From Marine group II euryarchaeote REDSEA-S11_B3N4 (GTDB lineage: Archaea; Thermoplasmatota; Poseidoniia; Poseidoniales; Thalassarchaeaceae), in the NCBI GenBank assembly GCA_001628485.1, contig LURR01000002.1:1-47301 (forward strand): a stretch of DNA of 47,301 nt, read 5' to 3'. This document shows, piece after piece, positions 16,941 to 25,356 of this stretch (the first letter of the stretch is position 1; each line of letters begins with the position of its first letter). Both the position numbers and the translations under genes were made by a program. The notes beneath the pieces are model-generated. The model did no database searches, was not told where the DNA came from, and saw only the letters and a list, made by a program, of their open reading frames with translations.

Positions 16941-17951
16941 TCAACCACCATACCTTTCTGCAATCACCTTGTACAACTCAAAGTCCTGAGATTCAGTGAA
17001 TGACTTCATAACTGCTTCAGGCAAGTCTACAAGCAGTTCATTAACCATCGTGAAGAACTGCCCTCTGGTATCCGAATCTGTGGACAAGGGGTCTTCACCG
17101 ACACTCTTGAACATTTCAAAACCATCTGATGAAATGAAGTCACTAGTTTTCTCATCTGGCAATTCTCCGAGTAATCCGTTGACTACCGTGAAGAAGTGAG
17201 AGAAATCCTCGTCATAACTTCGGAAGCTCTGAATGATGCCATTCACGAACTCGTCAAAGTCTAGAGTGCCCGAGTTGTCTATATCTGCTTGTTCGAAAAA
17301 CGATTTCATCGAGTCCATATCTAATTCACCTATCTTCCCTACGGAAACCCCTGTTTTCTCGGAAACTCTAGCGATGAAGTCCGTGTCTTCCATTGCCTCA
17401 ATGAATTCATCTAGGGACATCTCATTGTTAGTTGATCCAGATATTACCTCAACTGTAGGCTTTATACTGGCAAGATCCTGTTGATCTTTCTTCCTGAGAA
17501 CGATGATCTCCCTATCTAGGTCCGAACCAAACCTATCAGCGTACCTTTCCATTAGGGAGTCGCCCTTTCCTGTTGAGATTCTTTCGATCCTGTTGTATAT
17601 GCTATCTCTGGAGTTGCTAGAAATGGAAGGATCATTGGACTTTCTCCTATTCCATACCGATTTGAAATCCGAAGAGTCGTCTGTAATCGAAGATTCTGCA
17701 GGTGATGAAAGGGAGCTTGCCGCGTCCAGTAAGTCTCCGTCAGAGGATTGCTCTGGTGAGAATCCGAACTTAGGCCCCGGAGGATCAAGTGGTAGTGGGG
17801 GTATCTCTGGGAGCTCAGAATCGAGAAGTGGAGGTGGCATTGAAATTCCTGGAGGCGGCGGCGGCAAGACATCAGAAGACCCATCGGAGTCTTCTTCTAC
17901 GTCGTCTAAAGGGTCAATCACGGAGTCATTCCGCAGTTCACCACTATTCAA
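16941..17951 (-). CDS. EF-hand protein with proline-rich N-terminus, unknown function
   Basis: A 336-residue soluble-looking protein. Residues ~20-65 are Asp/Ser- and Pro-rich (LPPPPPG, IPPLPLDPPGP), low complexity. Residues ~140-215 are helical. A canonical EF-hand loop DIDNSGTLDFDE starts at about residue 223, with all calcium ligands at positions 1, 3, 5, 9 and 12. The C-terminus holds two copies of a ~34-residue helical module, each beginning FFT(V/M)VN. No membrane segment or signal peptide is seen. The start is TTG 17951; I find no in-frame ATG nearby. The downstream RDD-like membrane protein is coupled to it, so the two may work together in calcium-linked function. That is only an inference. 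Confidence 0.7.
   Translation of the reverse strand: MNSGELRNDSVIDPLDDVEEDSDGSSDVLPPPPPGISMPPPLLDSELPEIPPLPLDPPGPKFGFSPEQSSDGDLLDAASSLSSPAESSITDDSSDFKSVWNRRKSNDPSISSNSRDSIYNRIERISTGKGDSLMERYADRFGSDLDREIIVLRKKDQQDLASIKPTVEVISGSTNNEMSLDEFIEAMEDTDFIARVSEKTGVSVGKIGELDMDSMKSFFEQADIDNSGTLDFDEFVNGIIQSFRSYDEDFSHFFTVVNGLLGELPDEKTSDFISSDGFEMFKSVGEDPLSTDSDTRGQFFTMVNELLVDLPEAVMKSFTESQDFELYKVIAERYGG
16956..17195 (-). repeat. Duplicated 34-residue module inside the EF-hand protein
   Basis: The segments 17094-17195 (FFTVVNGLLGELPDE...FEMFKSVGE) and 16956-17057 (FFTMVNELLVDLPEA...FELYKVIAE) are similar over 34 residues and separated by 12 residues. The conserved positions are FFT-x-VN-x-LL-x-x-LP and F-E-(M/L)-(F/Y)-K-(S/V)-(V/I). 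Confidence 0.7.
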
Positions 17952-18009
17952 TATTCTCCGTATTCGTAAACATGATGAGTCGATTAATGCATAGATGCGG
18001 TGAAACGGA

Positions 18010-19224
18010 TTATTTGCATATCTCTGCCCATCCTTTCAGGCACAGGAACATAGCCATTGACTCCTTGACAATGATTTCATCGCCTAGTGATGGCTCTATT
18101 TGTTCTCCGGAAATGCTCGCACGTACATCATCTGCAAGAATTCGTACCTTCACAGAGCCTCCGGTGAATACGACTGCCTCTTTTAGTGGGTCGAAACAAT
18201 TGCTCGAGTCTGGATCTAAGCGATTGAGTGGCAATTCAGTAACTTTCAGCCCGGATTTCCCATGAAGGCTACCGACCCATCTAATCACTCTCTTTGTGTC
18301 CACCGTTACTACTTCGTCGGTCTCACCGGCTGTCCCAATTACTACGGATGAGTCTCCCTTGACAAGCTCCCAGAATAAGGGGGTGAGTTTTCCGAAAACC
18401 TCCAAAGATGGATCATCTTTCAGCCTAGATATCCTATCAAGGCCGAATTCATCTCTGCCGTCCGCTAGCTTTGCTAATTCCTCGATACTAGCTTTGCTTG
18501 AGGACTTGAGATTGACATTGGGAGATTTGGATCTGGTCTTTATTATCTCATGGAGTTGATCCAGGGCATGCGTCTTTCCTTCCTTTCCAGAGGATATCTG
18601 AGAAAGTTGTCCCAATGTGGAGTCGATTCCATCAATGGCCCTTTTTCCCCAACCAGAGTCTGCATTGATGGTCGATTGGATGTCTATCCCCTCTCCCCTG
18701 ATGTAGTTCACTATCTCCCTTCGTGCGTTCGAGTCTAAGTGTAACAATGAAGGATCTCTCAGATGGATATGAAACCCGCGATGCCCGGAAAATGTGAATT
18801 GTGCGTATTTTTGCTTGAATCCGAATTCCGGTTCCAGAAATTCGTTCCATAGCCTCCAGGCTTGTCCCTGGATGACATCGATCATTGCTGGGAAGTCGTT
18901 GTCAGAAACTCCTGGAAGATGGTCCCCATCGAGGTCAAAAATCAGATCTGCCCCCAACCATCCCTTCTCTGCCATCTTGCCCTTGGAGGGATCTTGGTAG
19001 TAAGCGGTGCTGTGGAAGCATGAGTGCGGCGCTCTTGTTCTGAGATAAGAGTGGAGTGAAGTCTTGTCGGGGAATGCACGATGCCTATCAGGTGGAGCAC
19101 CTCCCCATGGGATGAACATCCACTCCCTGTTCCTTAACCTCGGTGGAGTCCAAATTGAGTCTGGAGATATGGAGTCGTAATACTCGGAAAATCGGAGAGC
19201 GAATCTACTCCAGCCTCCGGCCAT
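18010..19224 (-). CDS. priS: DNA primase small (catalytic) subunit PriS
   Basis: Synthesises RNA primers together with PriL in archaeal replication. The catalytic metal motif DLDGD occurs in GADLIFDLDGDHLPG, and the family signature SGHRGFHIHL follows about 60 residues later. The early GGWSRFALRFSEYYDSI and SIWTPPRLRNREWMFIPWGG segments are typical of the archaeo-eukaryotic primase N-terminus. From ATG 19224 the protein has about 404 residues; a TTG at 19260, immediately after the upstream stop, would add 12 residues. The large subunit gene is not in the window. The small hypothetical gene at 19261-19479 precedes it on the same strand. Confidence 0.93.
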   Translation of the reverse strand: MAGGWSRFALRFSEYYDSISPDSIWTPPRLRNREWMFIPWGGAPPDRHRAFPDKTSLHSYLRTRAPHSCFHSTAYYQDPSKGKMAEKGWLGADLIFDLDGDHLPGVSDNDFPAMIDVIQGQAWRLWNEFLEPEFGFKQKYAQFTFSGHRGFHIHLRDPSLLHLDSNARREIVNYIRGEGIDIQSTINADSGWGKRAIDGIDSTLGQLSQISSGKEGKTHALDQLHEIIKTRSKSPNVNLKSSSKASIEELAKLADGRDEFGLDRISRLKDDPSLEVFGKLTPLFWELVKGDSSVVIGTAGETDEVVTVDTKRVIRWVGSLHGKSGLKVTELPLNRLDPDSSNCFDPLKEAVVFTGGSVKVRILADDVRASISGEQIEPSLGDEIIVKESMAMFLCLKGWAEICK

Positions 19225-19260
19225 GAGGCAAAGCAAGGGGCTAGGGCCATAAGTTTTCAA

Positions 19261-19479
19261 TTAGCCTAGTTCAAGGCCGCCTACTTCCTTACCGTCTGTT
19301 GATGGTGATGCTCCTGTCGCTTCGATGTAGGCCTCCCAGCAAACATACTCATCGTCTAGAACGATTGCCTCTGAGAACTTCAGGGCCTTGCCCGTAATTG
19401 CGCATACCGGACCAAGTTGTCCGGAGGCTGTTGAAAGCTTAGATGGGTCAGGCATAATGACCCCTGCGAAGTTGTCCAT
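19261..19479 (-). CDS. Small conserved-looking hypothetical protein
   Basis: A 72-residue protein from ATG 19479 (MDNFAGVIMPDPSK); a TTG at 19509 could add 10 residues. It has two Cys (VCAITGKAL and YVCWEAYIEA) and an acidic C-terminus. No domain is recognised. It sits directly upstream of priS with no gap, which favours a real, co-transcribed gene. The VCAITGK segment loosely recalls a zinc-knuckle half, but only one such motif is present. Confidence 0.5.
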   Translation of the reverse strand: MDNFAGVIMPDPSKLSTASGQLGPVCAITGKALKFSEAIVLDDEYVCWEAYIEATGASPSTDGKEVGGLELG

Positions 19480-19542
19480 TTCATTATTACGCGGAGGAGT
19501 TCGAATCAAAACTCATTTCAACTGAATCACGACGCAGGGAAT

Positions 19543-20409
19543 GTGAGCGATGACACAGTTACCATCAGAATTGGGCACTCACCGGATCCTGATGATGCTT
19601 TCATGTTCCATGCATTGACAAATGGGGCAATTGACACGGGTAACAGAAGGTATGAGCACGTTCTTGTTGATATTGATACTCTGAACAGAGAGGCAGAGAT
19701 AGGGAGCTTCGAAGTATCTGCCGTAAGCATTCACTCCTATCCTAAAATTTCTGATTCTTACTATCTGATGAATTGTGGCGCCTCTATGGGCGAGGGGTAT
19801 GGGCCAATCTTAATTTCCAAGGAGGAAATGAGTGTTGAAGAAGCAAATAGGTCAGTAATTGCAGTACCAGGAAAGAGTACGAGCTCCTATCTCGCTCTTG
19901 TGCTAGCATTGGGAGAAGTAGAGGTGGTGGAGGTCCCCTTTGACCAAATCCTTCCCGGGGTATTGGATGGAAAGTATGACTCCGGGGTAATCATCCACGA
20001 GGGTCAGTTGACTTGGTCCGACGAAGGCGCTTTCATGGTTTTAGATTTGGGCGTCTGGTGGAACAAGGAGACCGGTCTGCCCCTACCATTGGGCGGGAAT
20101 ATCGTAAGGAAGGATCTAGGAGAGTCGATGTGTGAACAAGTTTGTGACGATATCAAAAGAAGCATCGAGTTCTCACTGGAAAATCCCAAGGATGCACTGA
20201 AGGATGCAATAAAGTGGGGAAGGGGTATAGACGAGGACACCAACGAGGAATTCGTAAGGATGTACGTAAATAGACGAACAATAGACTATGGTAAAGATGG
20301 CCGCAGGGCTGTTAGAATGTTTCTGGAGAGGGGAGTGGGGCTCGGCCTAGTTAGGAGTGATTTCGATGCTAGTGGTCTGAAGTTCATTGGAGCGGGGGAG
20401 CATGACTGA
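19543..20409 (+). CDS. mqnD: 1,4-dihydroxy-6-naphthoate synthase MqnD
   Basis: Part of the futalosine route to menaquinone: it converts cyclic dehypoxanthine futalosine to 1,4-dihydroxy-6-naphthoate. The fold is that of periplasmic-binding-like proteins, and the family N-terminus IRIGHSPDPDDAFMFHAL is diagnostic. VSAVSIHSYP, GASMGEGYGPIL, VPGKSTSSYLAL, DSGVIIHEGQLTW and LPLPLGGNIVRK (with catalytic His in IHEG) follow in order. 288 residues is normal. It starts at GTG 19543. The hydroxylase-like gene overlaps its last 8 bases. mqnA and mqnE lie just beyond on the opposite strand. Confidence 0.93.
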   Translation: MSDDTVTIRIGHSPDPDDAFMFHALTNGAIDTGNRRYEHVLVDIDTLNREAEIGSFEVSAVSIHSYPKISDSYYLMNCGASMGEGYGPILISKEEMSVEEANRSVIAVPGKSTSSYLALVLALGEVEVVEVPFDQILPGVLDGKYDSGVIIHEGQLTWSDEGAFMVLDLGVWWNKETGLPLPLGGNIVRKDLGESMCEQVCDDIKRSIEFSLENPKDALKDAIKWGRGIDEDTNEEFVRMYVNRRTIDYGKDGRRAVRMFLERGVGLGLVRSDFDASGLKFIGAGEHD

Positions 20410-20881
20410 AAGGCCCGAAATTAGCGAGTTTGGATCGGTCGATCCGGCCCCCCCTGCTAGCAATGACGAAAACGTGGAGAAACTGCGCGATACCTTGTGC
20501 GACGAGGGCGAGAAGATGTTTCAGAGGATGAGGGCTCTATTCGCATTGAGGAATATCGGAGGCAGGCCCGCCGTGGATTCACTGGCAGACGCGTTTGACT
20601 CTTCGTCTGCATTACTAAAGCACGAGATTGCTTATGTTTTAGGGCAAATGCAGGATGATAATGCAGTCCCCCACCTGATTGAAAGACTGGAGGATTTGGA
20701 GGAAGATGTAATGGTAAGGCATGAGGCAGCAGAGGCCTTGGGCGCTATTGGTAACAGGATCGCCATGAGTACGCTGGAAAAGTTCGCATCGGACGAAGAG
20801 GTGGTAGTGGCGGAATCCTGCGAAGTGGCCATAGATCTCCTAAACTGGGTATCGAGCAAGAAGCTCGAGTACTCTGACTAA
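20402..20881 (+). CDS. Half-length deoxyhypusine hydroxylase-like HEAT-repeat protein
   Basis: A 159-residue HEAT-repeat protein from ATG 20402. It reads like the C-terminal half of eukaryotic deoxyhypusine hydroxylase (DOHH): the linker SVDPAPP, then MRALFALRNIGG, SALLKHEIAYVLGQMQ, MVRHEAAEALGAIG and the closing VVAESCEVAIDLL. Both His-Glu motifs of one DOHH half (KHE and RHE) are kept. Eukaryotic DOHH has two such halves that together bind a di-iron centre with four His-Glu pairs. A half-size protein could rebuild the site as a homodimer. DOHH completes hypusine on eIF5A; no aIF5A or deoxyhypusine synthase gene is in the window. It overlaps mqnD by 8 bases and mqnA at the stops by 4 bases. 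An unrelated HEAT role cannot be excluded. Confidence 0.75.
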   Translation: MTERPEISEFGSVDPAPPASNDENVEKLRDTLCDEGEKMFQRMRALFALRNIGGRPAVDSLADAFDSSSALLKHEIAYVLGQMQDDNAVPHLIERLEDLEEDVMVRHEAAEALGAIGNRIAMSTLEKFASDEEVVVAESCEVAIDLLNWVSSKKLEYSD

Positions 20882-21675
20882 ATGTGGTCGAACCAGTTCG
20901 GATTGGATTCTATCCCGCAGACTTCCTCTAGGAAGACACTCAAACCTCTGATTGACTCTGGACTGAGTAGGTTAGAGACTTCATTGGCATAGTATTCGGC
21001 CACTCTTTCGACAGATAGGCTAACCTTCTTCGAAGCGTCTGAAATAACAATTTTCCTTACTTCCTCTTGTTCAAGAAAATTGTTGTAATTGCTTAGCATC
21101 AATTCTCTTGCCTTGCTTATTGAATGGTCGTCGGAGTCTTTCCTGGCGGCGAATACCCCGAAGACCATCGGCAGACCAGTAATCTCTACCCATTCCCTAC
21201 CGAGGTCCATCCTAACTAACTCAGGATTATTGATGGCAGCGGCTATTGCTCGATCCCCAATTATTAGTGCTCCATCGCATTCATCAAGCATCGAGTCCAT
21301 ATCAGGCCCCATTTTGACATATTTTGGATCAAGGCCCCTCTGCTTTAGTATCCATCTCATCAGCATATTGGAAGTCGAGGAGTCTGAGGGTAATGCGATG
21401 TCCCTCATTGTCTCAATGGGCCTATTTCCGAACAGAAGAACCGATCCAACAGACTCACGGCCCACTATTCCTATATCCCTGATGAGACTAAGTTTTCCCA
21501 GATTAGATGCATAGTCGGCTGTTGGAATTGGGGCAGTGATGCAGTCTCTACGTAGAAGATGGCCGGTCAACCAAGACGGAGGTGCGGAGAGAACCTTCCA
21601 GCTGTCAGGAATCGTGTGGAAAACCGGATCACAGTTGATGAACGATACTCTGCCAAGAACTCCATCCCATGACAT
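20878..21675 (-). CDS. mqnA: Chorismate dehydratase MqnA
   Basis: First step of futalosine menaquinone synthesis: chorismate to 3-enolpyruvyl-benzoate. It is a 265-residue binding-protein-like fold with family features: RVSFINCDPVFHTI at the N-terminus, CITAPIPTADYASN, IGIVGRESVGSVLLFG, LPSDSSTSNMLMRWIL and GALIIGDRAIAA. The length is normal and it starts at ATG 21675, four bases after the mqnE stop, so mqnE-mqnA form an operon. It converges with the hydroxylase-like gene. Menaquinone would serve a membrane respiratory chain. Confidence 0.9.
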   Translation of the reverse strand: MSWDGVLGRVSFINCDPVFHTIPDSWKVLSAPPSWLTGHLLRRDCITAPIPTADYASNLGKLSLIRDIGIVGRESVGSVLLFGNRPIETMRDIALPSDSSTSNMLMRWILKQRGLDPKYVKMGPDMDSMLDECDGALIIGDRAIAAAINNPELVRMDLGREWVEITGLPMVFGVFAARKDSDDHSISKARELMLSNYNNFLEQEEVRKIVISDASKKVSLSVERVAEYYANEVSNLLSPESIRGLSVFLEEVCGIESNPNWFDHI

Positions 21676-21679
21676 GGGT

Positions 21680-22828
21680 TCACTGACCTATTATTGGAAG
21701 TAGTTTGCCTTCCCTCTTTGATTTAATTTCCAAAGGCTCGAATCGCGTATATGTGGAGTCTCTCTTCACAGGAATCTGGCCCGCAGAGTCAATGAGGTTT
21801 CCTAGCTTGTATGAGTCGTAGTTCAAACTTGTAGTACTACCTGCAACATGCATTATTTCCTCGTGACCGACAGTTCCGTCTATGTCATCTGCTCCAGAGT
21901 TGATTGCAATTGTCGAAAGATGATCTCCAATATTCATCCTGTAAGCCTTGATGTGGGGAATATTGTCCAGCATTATCCTAGAAAGGGAAATTATTCGAAT
22001 CACTTCCTCGCCAGATGCTAGTCGTGCCTCCGGCAATCTCGTATTATCCTTCAGAAATGGGTATGGTACGAAACACTGGAATCCTCCAGAGGAGTCTTGC
22101 TGTTCTCTCAGTTTGTTCAGGTGAGTGATGCGATCTTGGATTGTTTCGATGGTTCCGAAAAGCATGGTGCAATTTGTTGGGATTCCTAATTCGTGTGCAA
22201 TGCCGTGTATTTCCAAGTATTCGGAAGACTTCTCCTTACCCATACAGATACGATCCCTGATAGTATCGACAAGAATCTCTGCCCCTCCTCCTGGTAGGGA
22301 GTCGAGGCCTGAATCTCTCAGAATAGTCAGTGTCTCCAGAACTCCCAATCCAGATTTGGATGCAATATGCTTTACTTCGACAGCAGTTAATGACTTGATG
22401 CTTAATCCAGGAAACCTCTCCTTGGTAAGTCGATAAATCTCTGAATAGTGATTTATGTTCCAATCTGGGTGGAGCCCACCCACTGCATGCACCTCGTCGA
22501 TTTTCCCTTCGAATGGTTCTATCCTGGATACGAACTCTTCGGGAGTAAGAGAATATGCATCTCTGTGCCTTGGACCCTTTCTGAAAGCGCAGAATCTACA
22601 TGCAAGAGTGCAGACATTCGTTGTATTTACATGGAGGTTTTCATTGAAGAATATATTATCTCCAAACCTTGCCTTTTTGATCATCATCGCTAGAGCGGTA
22701 AGGCCAGGCAGTGGGGCGTTAGTATGCAATTCCTCTCCCAGCTCACAAGATACTCGTCCATCATTGATTAAACTGTGAAGGGTTTTGCTGAGTAAAACGT
22801 CATTTTTGACTGAAATTGGAATTGACAT
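21680..22828 (-). CDS. mqnE: Aminodeoxyfutalosine synthase MqnE (radical SAM)
   Basis: A radical SAM enzyme that joins 3-enolpyruvyl-benzoate to SAM-derived adenosyl radical. The 4Fe-4S motif is CTLACRFC (CX3CX2C) after HVNTTNV. SLTAVEVKHIASKSGLGV, SLPGGGAEI and TMLFGTIET with FQCFVPYPF favour MqnE over the paralogue MqnC. ATG 22828 gives 382 residues, close to the family length; an in-frame GTG at 22915 would add 29 residues. It is upstream of mqnA in a two-gene operon and diverges from the transketolase genes across an AT-rich stretch. MqnB and MqnC are not encoded in the window. Confidence 0.88.
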   Translation of the reverse strand: MSIPISVKNDVLLSKTLHSLINDGRVSCELGEELHTNAPLPGLTALAMMIKKARFGDNIFFNENLHVNTTNVCTLACRFCAFRKGPRHRDAYSLTPEEFVSRIEPFEGKIDEVHAVGGLHPDWNINHYSEIYRLTKERFPGLSIKSLTAVEVKHIASKSGLGVLETLTILRDSGLDSLPGGGAEILVDTIRDRICMGKEKSSEYLEIHGIAHELGIPTNCTMLFGTIETIQDRITHLNKLREQQDSSGGFQCFVPYPFLKDNTRLPEARLASGEEVIRIISLSRIMLDNIPHIKAYRMNIGDHLSTIAINSGADDIDGTVGHEEIMHVAGSTTSLNYDSYKLGNLIDSAGQIPVKRDSTYTRFEPLEIKSKREGKLLPIIGQ

Positions 22829-22983
22829 TCTTGATAGTTCTTCACGCCAATTACGCTCAGAGACTGAGAAGTCCGAATTCACGAATGTGCGAACTAATGG
22901 TATGATTTGAATCACTCTACTGGAAGGTTAAACAAAAAATCTCATTGAAAACCATCAATAGCCCTGACGCGCCACTTTTGCAC

Positions 22984-23811
22984 ATGGGAGACGGTACCGA
23001 GGTAGATGTTGGTGAGCTCGAGGAAATGGCTAGGAGATGCAGGGTTGACATTGTTAAAATGACGCATGCGGCAAAATCTGGACATCCTGGAGGTTCACTT
23101 TCATCGATAGACTGTATGGTCGCACTTTATGGTACATGTCTTCGTTTTGATACAAGCAATCCAGATTGGGATGATCGAGATAGATTCATCATGAGCAAAG
23201 GTCATGCAAGTCCTGCTATGTACTCCATTCTACATCAAATGGGAGTCCTTGATGAGGACGACATCATGGGATTCAGGACGCTTGGGTCTGTTTGCCAAGG
23301 TCACGTCGATATGAATTGGACCAAGGGGGTGGATTTCTCTGCAGGAAGTCTGGGAATGGGTTTGTCATTCGGTCTCGGGTGCGCTCTTTCAGCCAAAATG
23401 GATTCAAGTCAAAGGAGAATTTGGGTAATGTTGGGAGACGGGGAAACTCAAGAAGGCCAGATATGGGAGGCTGCTATGGCAGCGAACTACCACAATGCAA
23501 CCAACCTTAGGGTAATTGTTGATCGCAATAGGATTCAGAATGATGACTTCATGGATGTACAGATGGAAATTGGAGATATTGGCGAGAAGTTTCGATCTTT
23601 CGGTTGGACGGTAAAGGAAGTAGATGGCCATGATATGTCTTCTTTGGTTGATGTAGTAGATTGGGCTAACAGCGAAGATGGGGGTCCTGTCGCTATTGTG
23701 GCGAATACTATCAAAGGAAATGGCGTTTCATTCATGGAGAACAATCCATCCTTCCATGGAAAGGCCCCGAATGATGAAGAGTTGCGAATTGCATTGGAGG
23801 AGCTATCATGA
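22984..23811 (+). CDS. Transketolase, N-terminal subunit
   Basis: Carries the thiamine diphosphate-binding domain of a two-subunit transketolase, which moves two-carbon units in pentose metabolism. Seen are SGHPGGSLSSID, SKGHASPAMY, GSLGMGLSFGLG and the TPP/Mg2+ motif GDGETQEGQIWEA with DRNRIQND. From ATG 22984 there are 275 residues; a TTG at 22945 is an alternative start. An AT-rich TATA-like segment at 22926-22942 favours the ATG. The C-terminal subunit overlaps by 4 bases (ATGA). Split transketolase is normal in archaea and some bacteria, not a frameshift. Confidence 0.92.
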   Translation: MGDGTEVDVGELEEMARRCRVDIVKMTHAAKSGHPGGSLSSIDCMVALYGTCLRFDTSNPDWDDRDRFIMSKGHASPAMYSILHQMGVLDEDDIMGFRTLGSVCQGHVDMNWTKGVDFSAGSLGMGLSFGLGCALSAKMDSSQRRIWVMLGDGETQEGQIWEAAMAANYHNATNLRVIVDRNRIQNDDFMDVQMEIGDIGEKFRSFGWTVKEVDGHDMSSLVDVVDWANSEDGGPVAIVANTIKGNGVSFMENNPSFHGKAPNDEELRIALEELS

Positions 23812-24749
23812 GTGCGCCTACATCAGGAGGTGCATCCAGAGATGGATATGGGAAGGGACTTCTGCGTATTGCAGAAGACCCTCGTGTAGTCGTGTTAGAG
23901 GCTGATCTGGGGAAATCGACTAAATCATGCCACTTTCGTGACGAATATCCAGACAGAACTGTTTCATTGGGAATTGCAGAGCAGAATATGATGCTTGTTG
24001 CGGCTGGTATGGCGTCTTCAGGGAAAATCCCATTTGCTAGCACGTTCGCAATATTCACAGAAAGGGCTTTCGAGCAAGTTCGTAATGGGATTGCTCGTCC
24101 TGGACTACCTGTCCATATCTGCGGTAGCCATGGCGGAATCCATACTGGTACAGATGGTAGCAGTGCTCAGTCAATAGAGGATTTAGCCGTCTACAGAACA
24201 ATTCCTAAAATGACTGTGATTCATCCTTGCGACGATATTTCAGCGGAGGAGTTAACCGCTCAACTACTTGATTTGAATGGCCCGTCATACATGAGGACAG
24301 CTCGGAATAAGGTCCCAAGAATGTACGAAGATGGTTCAAACTTGAGAATTGGGTCTGGTTCTGTTCTCAGAGAAGGAGGGGACTTGGCAATCATCTCATG
24401 TGGGGTAATGGTGGGAGTCGCTATCTCTGCTGCAGAAACTCTCTCGAATGAGGGCATAAGCTGCACGGTGGTCGATATGCATACAATCAAGCCGATTGAC
24501 GTGGAGCTAATTGCGGAACTATCAGAATCCTGCGGAGCGTTTGTCACTGCCGAGGACCACTCTGTGATTGGCGGTTTGGGAGGGGCTCTTGCAGAGTGGC
24601 TTTCGACCAATACCTCGACTCCCTTGGAGATGGTCGGAGTTAGAGATAGTTTTGGACAGAGTGGTGGCTCTTCGGAACTGATGGACTTGATGGGTTTGAA
24701 TGAAGCTGGAATCTGTGAGGCCGCAAGAAGAGCGATTAGTAGGAAATAA
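23808..24749 (+). CDS. Transketolase, C-terminal subunit
   Basis: 313 residues holding the pyrimidine-binding and C-terminal domains of transketolase. The catalytic Glu lies in SLGIAEQNMMLVAAGMA, followed by FASTFAIFTERAFEQVRN, GSHGGIHTGTDGSSAQ, DLAVYRTIPKMTVIHP and SYMRTARNK. The C-terminal domain has DMHTIKPID and TAEDHSVIGGLG. It pairs with the upstream subunit (ATGA overlap) to make one enzyme. A 1-deoxyxylulose-5-phosphate synthase is excluded by the split architecture and by the mevalonate-type isoprenoid genes nearby. Confidence 0.92.
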   Translation: MSAPTSGGASRDGYGKGLLRIAEDPRVVVLEADLGKSTKSCHFRDEYPDRTVSLGIAEQNMMLVAAGMASSGKIPFASTFAIFTERAFEQVRNGIARPGLPVHICGSHGGIHTGTDGSSAQSIEDLAVYRTIPKMTVIHPCDDISAEELTAQLLDLNGPSYMRTARNKVPRMYEDGSNLRIGSGSVLREGGDLAIISCGVMVGVAISAAETLSNEGISCTVVDMHTIKPIDVELIAELSESCGAFVTAEDHSVIGGLGGALAEWLSTNTSTPLEMVGVRDSFGQSGGSSELMDLMGLNEAGICEAARRAISRK

Positions 24750-24809
24750 TAGTCCTGATTGACAAGTATGGGTTCATTTGATAGGGACCTCAATCCGACA
24801 ACAGTATAG

Positions 24810-25355
24810 ATGCCTGATAGCGACGCAGTCAGAAGGTTACTCGAGGGGAATATCGATCCAGTTGAGATTGAGCAGGATCCGGAACTGTACTCTATGGCTG
24901 AGAGGATTTACGGGAGCGAGGCATTAGAGGAGATGGGGGTTCATGCCCCGGAGATAGGTGAAGCCTCTGAGGAAGTTGATTTCGGACTGATTTCTGATGA
25001 CATCAGCCTTCCTGATTTTATCCCCGACCTGCCTGACATGAAAGTAGAGGCCGGTGGGAAATCTAGAAGATGGGGATTGGTGTTTCTCGGTTTCTGTGGA
25101 TTAGCTGGTACAATCTTCAACATGGTTATCGGGGTTGGGGCAATATTATGCTCAACTGGAATCGCAAACATGAGGCAAATATGTAGCGAAGACTACTCAC
25201 AGACCAAGGTTGTCTGGACCAAGGGATACACTTGGGATGGCCTTCACCAGATAGAAACATGGGTAAAGCCGATGACAGAACCCTTACTTGGTGACTTGCT
25301 GATTCTTTCTGTTTTCACAGTTATTTCGATTACAGGCTTATTTCTCAAGAAGTGA
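24810..25355 (+). CDS. Membrane protein, hypothetical
   Basis: A 181-residue protein. Its N-terminal ~85 residues are soluble and acidic (SDAVRRLLEGNIDP, EQDPELYSMAERIYG). Two membrane helices follow (about 89-115, rich in Gly, and 160-178), with an ~45-residue loop between that contains two Cys and several aromatic residues. No family is recognised. Its stop is one base from the stop of the convergent proS. The start is ATG 24810. Confidence 0.65.
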   Translation: MPDSDAVRRLLEGNIDPVEIEQDPELYSMAERIYGSEALEEMGVHAPEIGEASEEVDFGLISDDISLPDFIPDLPDMKVEAGGKSRRWGLVFLGFCGLAGTIFNMVIGVGAILCSTGIANMRQICSEDYSQTKVVWTKGYTWDGLHQIETWVKPMTEPLLGDLLILSVFTVISITGLFLKK

Positions 25356-25356
25356 G

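Noticed and set aside
22984-24749. Frameshifted single transketolase gene
   Set aside because: The split falls at the known subunit border, each half starts cleanly and they overlap by ATGA. This is the normal two-subunit form.
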